Made by a program: the position numbers and the translations under genes. Source: a virus. Taken from it: a stretch of DNA of 26,896 nucleotides. Of the stretch, positions 22,464-26,896 are shown piece after piece (within the stretch, counting starts at the first letter, position 1; each line of letters opens with the position of its first letter). The notes beneath the pieces were generated by a model. It was not told where the DNA came from. It saw only the letters and a program-made list of their open reading frames with translations, and did not search any database. The stretch spans positions 1 through 26,896 of the IMG/VR virus record IMGVR_UViG_3300021091_000351. One strand, written 5' to 3'.

Positions 22464-23847
22464 TTACACCTCAGAAGAAATTCAGATTATAAAAGAACAG
22501 GTTGAAAAAATGTTTCTATCCAACCCTACTTGGAAATCCGTAGGTATTTCAATGAAAGAAACTAAGGGAGAGGTTTTACCGATACCTGCTATTACTTTAT
22601 ATGTTGAAGAAAAAAAAGATGTTTCCGCTCTCGACGTTAAAGATCTTTTTCCTAAAACGGTAGACCTTGGTACTAAGGTCATAGCTACTGATGTTAAAGT
22701 TATTAAATCTCTCGACGTCATAGCATTTAGTTCTTGCTACACACTACCTGCCGCTTGCACTACAAATAATACTTGGCTAATGCCAGTAAGTGCAAACAGA
22801 TCTGTTATTAGACCGTTGCAGGGTGGCATTTCTTGTGCAATTTTTCCCCCTAGCGGTTATAATGGACAATTCATTGGCGGCGGTACCTTAGGGGGGTTAT
22901 GCGTTGATCTTGAAGATAATACGCTTGTAGGTGTCAGTAATAATCATGTTATAGGTGGCTATAGTGTGTTGGGTACGTTTCTTTCAGCATACACCAATTC
23001 TTATAACTTAACTTTTTGGAGCTTTTTGTCAGCTAATGATACCACTGTTTCACCCAATGAGGTGGAGTACCCGGTATATCAAAGATCTTCACTTGATGAA
23101 TGCACCGCGAGCAAGAATGTACTAGATAATTTAAAAATAGGATCAGTGAAGAGGGCTTACCCTCTAATGTCTAGTTTATCTGGTAATAAGCTTGATATAG
23201 CAATTTTCGCATTAGATGCTACTAATGTAAATTTATCAAGCACTGTTGATAATTGGAAGCAATTAGGGTTAAACTATAATACCCCTATGCCATTCGCCAC
23301 TACTGCAGAGATTGATAGTCTTATTACTACTCAATCAGGCGCTCCTGTTTTTAGATCAGGTAGAACTGAAGGGCCTGTGGGCTGGCCGGGAAGCTTGCCA
23401 TACGGATCAAATCAATGCTCTCTATCCTGTTATGATATTTCAAATAGTGTATCAGTAAATTTTGGTGGTAATATGGATTCAATCACATTTAATAATCAAC
23501 TGGCAATACGAGGCACTACTAACGCTTCAAGTGCAGGCGATTCAGGCAGCTTTGCGTGTGCACTATTTAATAGTACTAATCCATCAACCTCAGCTTGGAA
23601 GATTATAGGATTAATATTTGCAGGAACCGTTGATACCCCAAGTATTGCTTTTGCAAATAGAATAGACAATATTGCTTCTATGTTTAAACTAGCCGCGTAT
23701 ACTGGTCAAACCCTCCCCATAAAATATACCACTAAAAATATACAGGTTATTTCTTCACGGCAATCAGCAGTTACTGCCATGATAGGCGGCAAAATGTATT
23801 GGCAAGCCGGTTCGACTAATATGCCTGCCACTACAACCTTTGATTGA
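22456..23847 (+). CDS. trypsin-like serine protease, tail-module
   Basis: A 463-residue protein with a chymotrypsin/trypsin-like triad: H164 in SNNHVIGG, D247 in NKLDIAIFAL and S363 in AGDSGSFACAL, the classical GDSG motif. The first about 120 residues form an unassigned N-terminal region, VEKMFLSNPTWKSVGISMKE and onward, that resembles the N-terminal part of some bacterial secreted proteases. There is no signal peptide, so it is probably virion-attached or cytoplasmic. It overlaps the cupredoxin-like gene by 8 bases. It might cut a host surface protein or a fibre protein during infection. The catalytic assignment is strong; the biological target is inferred. Confidence 0.78.
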   Translation: MNNYTSEEIQIIKEQVEKMFLSNPTWKSVGISMKETKGEVLPIPAITLYVEEKKDVSALDVKDLFPKTVDLGTKVIATDVKVIKSLDVIAFSSCYTLPAACTTNNTWLMPVSANRSVIRPLQGGISCAIFPPSGYNGQFIGGGTLGGLCVDLEDNTLVGVSNNHVIGGYSVLGTFLSAYTNSYNLTFWSFLSANDTTVSPNEVEYPVYQRSSLDECTASKNVLDNLKIGSVKRAYPLMSSLSGNKLDIAIFALDATNVNLSSTVDNWKQLGLNYNTPMPFATTAEIDSLITTQSGAPVFRSGRTEGPVGWPGSLPYGSNQCSLSCYDISNSVSVNFGGNMDSITFNNQLAIRGTTNASSAGDSGSFACALFNSTNPSTSAWKIIGLIFAGTVDTPSIAFANRIDNIASMFKLAAYTGQTLPIKYTTKNIQVISSRQSAVTAMIGGKMYWQAGSTNMPATTTFD

Positions 23848-23988
23848 GTTGAAACGCTTTTAGTTAACTAATTGATAAATCTTTGCGCTGTATAATGTTC
23901 GCACCTACAATAAAAAAAGCCTGTTAAAAGAACCAGTGGTTATTGTGGTGTTCTCAGTAAAATTCCGAGTTTGAGTTATAGTAGATAA

Positions 23989-24270
23989 CTAAGTTTTTGA
24001 TAACTGTATTTCTGTTTTAGTAACCACATCACCCGGCTCAAAATTTTTTCCGTTGTTAGTAATTTTATAGGTTACAAGATTTCCAGGAGTATTTTTACCG
24101 TTTTTTACTTTTTTAGTTTTTATTACTGGCATAGAAGCGACTTTTACTACCTCGCCCTCCGATTTAAAATGGGCACACTCGGGGTTAATATTTTTAACAG
24201 TATTACCTCGTTTTAATTCATTAGCCCTAATGTTGGTTTTTTGCTCGTAAAAAAAATCTTTAAAGGACAT
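23989..24270 (-). CDS. hypothetical small protein, SH3/KOW-like
   Basis: A 93-residue basic protein. KRGNTVKNINPECAHFKSEG followed by EVVKV, and a C-terminal FEPGDVVTKTEIQL, give an alternating pattern like a small SH3 or KOW barrel. I recall similar small proteins in marine T4-like phages, without function. It is the only - strand gene in this part of the window and lies apart from its neighbours. Upstream, GGGAGG is present but 15 bases before the ATG, which is too far for an ordinary ribosome site. An RNA- or protein-binding role is possible but not shown. Confidence 0.55.
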   Translation of the reverse strand: MSFKDFFYEQKTNIRANELKRGNTVKNINPECAHFKSEGEVVKVASMPVIKTKKVKNGKNTPGNLVTYKITNNGKNFEPGDVVTKTEIQLSKT

Positions 24271-24322
24271 ACAATTATTTATTGCCTCCCAACTAATTAT
24301 AGTCTACTTTATTATATAGAAT

Positions 24323-24583
24323 ATGATAAAAAAAATATACTCAAAACAGGATAAATTTTCAGCTGCTTCTACTGATACAGTATTGAGCGAGTTGTCTCAG
24401 GAATATGTTGAATGGGCTACAGGAGGACCTATTGAATATAGAGAAGGAGCTATCAGCAGAGGAGGAACATGTCAACGTCCAGATATAAGAGTAGGATCAA
24501 AATCATGTGATGGGTGTGAGTATTTTAAATACTGCCTCGTACCTGGCAAAATATTAAAGCGTACTGGTGGCATAAATAATTAA
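24323..24583 (+). CDS. small four-cysteine protein
   Basis: An 86-residue protein with C50, C62, C65 and C71 (GGTCQRP, then SCDGCEYFKYC), spacing C-x11-C-x2-C-x5-C, likely a zinc or Fe-S site. The N-terminal half is polar and helical. It is the first gene of the short + strand cluster that continues with the holin-like gene. No enzyme motif is visible. It could be a regulator or adaptor protein. The next gene begins 9 bases after its stop. Confidence 0.55.
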   Translation: MIKKIYSKQDKFSAASTDTVLSELSQEYVEWATGGPIEYREGAISRGGTCQRPDIRVGSKSCDGCEYFKYCLVPGKILKRTGGINN

Positions 24584-24592
24584 AGATAGATT

Positions 24593-25033
24593 ATGCTACC
24601 AATACCTTCAGAATTGCTAACAATGGGATTTGGCGCTATTACCGGATTTGTGTTTAAATATATGGCGGAAAAAGCCAAGGATAGGGCCGAAGAATTTAAG
24701 ATGATTATCCAACGAAACGATATAATTGAAAGAAGCAGAAAGGCTGCTTCGGAGAGAGATTCTTGTTCTAACGGGAAATGGGTGAGGCGGATAATAGTAT
24801 TATGCGTACTGTTTGGGGTTATATTGGCTCCGTTTATTCTTGCAATATTAGGTAAAGGAAGCGTAGTCGAAATTGAGTTGCAAAAAAATAGCTATTTTTT
24901 TGGGTTATTTGGGGGTGGTACGGAAAAAAAATTTGTTGAACTATCGAGTTATTTCTTAATTCCAGAAGTGAGACAAAGCTTAATGGCGATTATAGGATAC
25001 TATTTTGGAAGTTCGACAGCGCAAAGACAATAG
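24593..25033 (+). CDS. membrane protein, probable holin
   Basis: A 146-residue membrane protein with likely segments MGFGAITGFVFKYMAE (about 11-26), IIVLCVLFGVILAPFILAIL (67-86) and a C-terminal SLMAIIGYYFGSSTAQRQ. The closing YYFGSS motif and three-segment layout resemble the three-TM holins of phages and gene-transfer agents. Holins open the inner membrane at lysis. A candidate spanin gene follows immediately, which supports a lysis cassette. A charged cytosolic loop (about 27-65) is unusually long. No endolysin is seen in the window, so the call is moderate. Confidence 0.55.
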   Translation: MLPIPSELLTMGFGAITGFVFKYMAEKAKDRAEEFKMIIQRNDIIERSRKAASERDSCSNGKWVRRIIVLCVLFGVILAPFILAILGKGSVVEIELQKNSYFFGLFGGGTEKKFVELSSYFLIPEVRQSLMAIIGYYFGSSTAQRQ

Positions 25034-25034
25034 T

Positions 25035-25532
25035 ATGAAGAGTTTATTATACATTCTACCATTAATAATTACACCCGGGTGTTCTATTATGGTTAAATCG
25101 CCCCCGTCTTCGACACCTCCATCGTCTTTATATACGAATAATTTAGCACCCCAAAAAAATAATCCTGATGTATTAGTAATGAAACCCACAACTAATAATC
25201 ACAAAATTTCTATTGAGCGGATTGCGCCGAAACAACCTGTAACTGTAAGTTCTAATCACACTAATACTAGTAGCTCATCACCCGCCAATTTATCTACCAC
25301 TAATTCAATAGTTGAATTGGTTTATAATAAAAAATCACCACCCAGTGTGCCTGCTACTACTAGTTATTTAAAAGTAGATTGGTTTATGCTGTTAGTGTAT
25401 TATTTGGTAGTTATACACCTAGGTATTATTTTATATATTTTAAACAAAAGAGATATAATAAAGGTGAACCCGTTTGTAGAAAAACAAAATAAACAAAAAA
25501 ATAAAAATAAGACTACCAATAATTTAAAATGA
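25035..25532 (+). CDS. candidate unimolecular spanin (lipoprotein plus C-terminal TM)
   Basis: 165 residues from the ATG at 25035, one base after the holin-like stop. That start is preferred because it gives a clean signal: MKSLLYILPLIITPGC, with C16 as the lipidation candidate (the lipobox TPGC is atypical). Then comes a long Pro/Ser/Thr/Asn-rich periplasmic stretch, one transmembrane segment WFMLLVYYLVVIHLGIILYI (116-135) and a lysine-rich tail. Lipoprotein at one end and inner-membrane anchor at the other is the topology of u-spanins such as T1 gp11, which fuse the two membranes at lysis. The size is near that class (T1 gp11, 131 residues). Confidence 0.55.
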   Translation: MKSLLYILPLIITPGCSIMVKSPPSSTPPSSLYTNNLAPQKNNPDVLVMKPTTNNHKISIERIAPKQPVTVSSNHTNTSSSSPANLSTTNSIVELVYNKKSPPSVPATTSYLKVDWFMLLVYYLVVIHLGIILYILNKRDIIKVNPFVEKQNKQKNKNKTTNNLK

Positions 25533-25786
25533 AACCCTTTAATACTCTATTTGCTGAAGCGTTTGAGCTAGAAGATAAAGCTAAAAAAATTAAAAAATTA
25601 GAAGAAGAGCGAGACAAATTGTATGACCAGTGGAACGACGCTGATCGGTTCAGCGATCCCTACAATTGGAATAGAAAAATGGAAATACAAAAGAGATTAG
25701 CAGAAATATCAGAGTTGCTTAACCGGTTAACTTGGAAACCGCCCTGGGATAAATTGCTGGCCTCTTTAGAAGAGCCTCCAAAATAG
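25529..25786 (+). CDS. small coiled-coil protein
   Basis: An 85-residue, highly charged helical protein. Residues about 10-35 are rich in Glu/Lys (KAKKIKKLEEERDKLYDQWN) and look like a coiled coil, with a second helix near 50-67. The ATG overlaps the stop of the spanin-like gene (ATGA), indicating coupled translation. There is no known motif. It could be a chaperone, a lysis accessory or a regulator, and I cannot choose. Confidence 0.5.
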   Translation: MKPFNTLFAEAFELEDKAKKIKKLEEERDKLYDQWNDADRFSDPYNWNRKMEIQKRLAEISELLNRLTWKPPWDKLLASLEEPPK

Positions 25787-25832
25787 AAACCGACGCTTAC
25801 TGAGACTCGGGGTCATAGCACAAGTCATAAAT

Positions 25833-26567
25833 CTAGCTAGCATAGATCCGCTCTAGCTCTTTACATATTGCAGGAGTCATATTCTGCTCCTTGCATTCTT
25901 TAATCGTTATGTTAGGTGCGATAGTGCTTAGTTTGAGATCGAACCACGATGACGTGTAAAGAATTTTTCGATCGCAATCAAGGGTGATAAAGAACAATAC
26001 AGATTCCTGCAGATTGGTTATGAAATAGTCGACCGGTACACCGTTAATCGTTCTAGGCAATTTATTGTAGAAGTCTGCATTACCAATCGCTCTGAAATCA
26101 GTTATGCATAAGACTATGTCATAGTCCTTATGCTGCTCTCTCTTCGAGACTAAAGACCCGGTAACCAGTATATTCTTGATATATGGTTCTTTATAGAGGT
26201 ATGATAGCTCAGCCTTAATGGTGGACCACACTGGAGGTATTGCTACATCCATTTTACTCTTGTATGCATTTAGCACCTTCTTGATAAACCAGCCTGGTGT
26301 AGGCTTAAGCCCTATGATATCAAACATACACCTAAATGACTGCACCATGAACTTATCCTCAGCCTCTGGTGTGAGAGCTCTGCCGTGATAGGGGCCTATT
26401 ATCTTACAGCTTTTCTCGCAATACTCTTCACCAACAATAAACGGTCTTCCTAATCGAGCAGATATGAACTCACAAATCGAATTACCTCCCTTATGAAAGG
26501 CAAACGAGTCACCAAAATTAGTCTTCAACAAATAGGGGCACATCAAGCAGTACGCGTCACACTCCAC
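25833..26567 (-). CDS. nucleotidyltransferase-fold protein with Cys-rich N-terminus
   Basis: A 244-residue protein. The C-terminal half holds a minimal nucleotidyltransferase core: GSLVSKREQHKDYDIVL with G137, S138, D148 and D150, then PVDYF with D180, the three carboxylates needed for NTP transfer. The N-terminal about 60 residues carry six cysteines, C3, C7, C10, C32, C50 and C54; the first three have C-x3-C-x2-C spacing but the protein is far too short to be a radical SAM enzyme, so a zinc or Fe-S site is more likely. Its start overlaps the 3' end of the upstream gene by 25 bases. It might add nucleotides to an RNA or a protein; the substrate is unknown. Confidence 0.65.
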   Translation of the reverse strand: MECDAYCLMCPYLLKTNFGDSFAFHKGGNSICEFISARLGRPFIVGEEYCEKSCKIIGPYHGRALTPEAEDKFMVQSFRCMFDIIGLKPTPGWFIKKVLNAYKSKMDVAIPPVWSTIKAELSYLYKEPYIKNILVTGSLVSKREQHKDYDIVLCITDFRAIGNADFYNKLPRTINGVPVDYFITNLQESVLFFITLDCDRKILYTSSWFDLKLSTIAPNITIKECKEQNMTPAICKELERIYAS

Positions 26568-26869
26568 ACCTGAGCATACACGCAGGTATTGAGAGGTGTG
26601 TAAGAATTATTATACGCAGTATAAGAGAATGCAACACTGAATGTCTTGGGGGCTAAATGGGTGGCAATTAGGTTGGCAGTAGGTGCCCAGTCTTCATGGA
26701 TAGACATCGATCCTCCTACGTCGAGAGCCTCCATAGCATTGTAACAATTACAGTTAACGCCATTCAACACATCCTCTTGACATATTGGCCCGGTAAGGAT
26801 AGCAAGACTGTAGTTGCCTAACGATTGGCAATACGATACTGGAGACGGCGTAGGTGTCTCAGTAGGTGG
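26543..26869 (-). pseudogene. C-terminal part of a PT-rich protein, possibly interrupted
   Basis: An open - strand reading from just after an in-frame TAA (26872-26870) to a TGA at 26543. It begins with the Pro/Thr-rich run PPTETPTPSP and continues into an about 100-residue unassigned domain with several cysteines (GVNCNCYN, then a VTRTA end). Beyond the TAA the PT repeat continues in the same frame to the window edge, so the stop interrupts a longer PT-linker protein, or lies in an assembly error. If translated alone, a GTG at 26770 would start a 75-residue product. The PT linker plus terminal domain recalls the cupredoxin-like protein. Confidence 0.45.
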
Positions 26870-26896
26870 TTATGTAGGCGTAGGTGTCTCAGTAGG
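26847..26896. repeat. 20-base direct repeat, 30-base period, at window edge
   Basis: The 20 bases at 26847-26866 are exactly repeated at 26877-26896, separated by 10 bases, and the window ends on the last base of the second copy. On the - strand it encodes PTETPTP units. A contig break in such a repeat would be expected. Confidence 0.85.

Noticed and set aside
23848-23988. Possible small RNA or terminator after the protease gene
   Set aside because: Only an imperfect hairpin (AGAAC with GTTCT around 23930-23956) without a T-run can be drawn; I see no gene or promoter in it.
25833-26567. Radical SAM enzyme based on C-x3-C-x2-C at C3, C7, C10
   Set aside because: The protein is too short for a radical SAM barrel and has a nucleotidyltransferase core instead.
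1-26896. CRISPR array, transposon or integrase
   Set aside because: No regularly spaced repeats of CRISPR type, no terminal inverted repeats and no transposase or integrase motif were seen on either strand.

Overview
The window is part of the genome of a T4-like contractile-tailed phage (myovirus), probably from an AT-rich marine lineage distant from T4. The evidence is a recognisable run of T4-type virion genes on the + strand: tail sheath stabiliser gp15-like, portal gp20, a neck-type protein, head-completion nuclease gp4, prohead protease gp21, scaffold gp22 and major capsid gp23. A gp5-like baseplate hub follows. T4-type late promoter boxes (TATAAATA) precede the gp15-like gene and the portal gene. 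No host gene, integrase or transposase is seen.

Layout. (1) 1-3802, + strand: a DUF366-like protein, a clamp-loader small subunit (gp62-like), a GroES-like co-chaperone (gp31-like), two small proteins and an XPD/DinG-type Fe-S helicase. (2) 3872-12358, + strand: the head and neck module, closed by a strong terminator after the capsid gene, plus one small protein. (3) 12418-16057, - strand: a tightly overlapping six-gene operon in the order DpdA-like transglycosylase, formyltransferase, DUF1599/Nmad1, P-loop kinase, inorganic pyrophosphatase, QueF. (4) 16094-18568, + strand: gp5-like hub with a zinc-ribbon insertion instead of lysozyme. (5) 18569-19949, - strand: PD-(D/E)XK nuclease-like protein, an unknown protein, a tRNA-Tyr(GUA) and a small protein. 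(6) 20002-23847, + strand: tail fibre with an S74 chaperone domain, a PT-linker/cupredoxin-like protein and a trypsin-like serine protease. (7) 23989-25786: a small - strand protein, then + strand small genes that look like a lysis cassette (holin-like, unimolecular-spanin-like). (8) 25833-26896, - strand: a nucleotidyltransferase with a cysteine-rich N-terminus, and the C-terminal part of a PT-rich protein interrupted by a stop in a 30-bp-period repeat at the window edge.

The most interesting system is the - strand operon. QueF makes preQ1 from preQ0, a DpdA-type transglycosylase can insert a 7-deazaguanine base into DNA, and a formyltransferase of GART type beside them matches the expected role of DpdN (dPreQ1 to formylated dPreQ1). 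I infer that this phage replaces some of its guanines with 7-(formylamino)methyl-7-deazaguanine to resist restriction. The preQ0-making enzymes (FolE, QueD, QueE, QueC) are not in the window, so preQ0 must come from the host or from elsewhere in the phage genome. Several - strand genes carry sigma70-like -10 boxes only 5-6 nt before their ATG, which would give leaderless transcripts.
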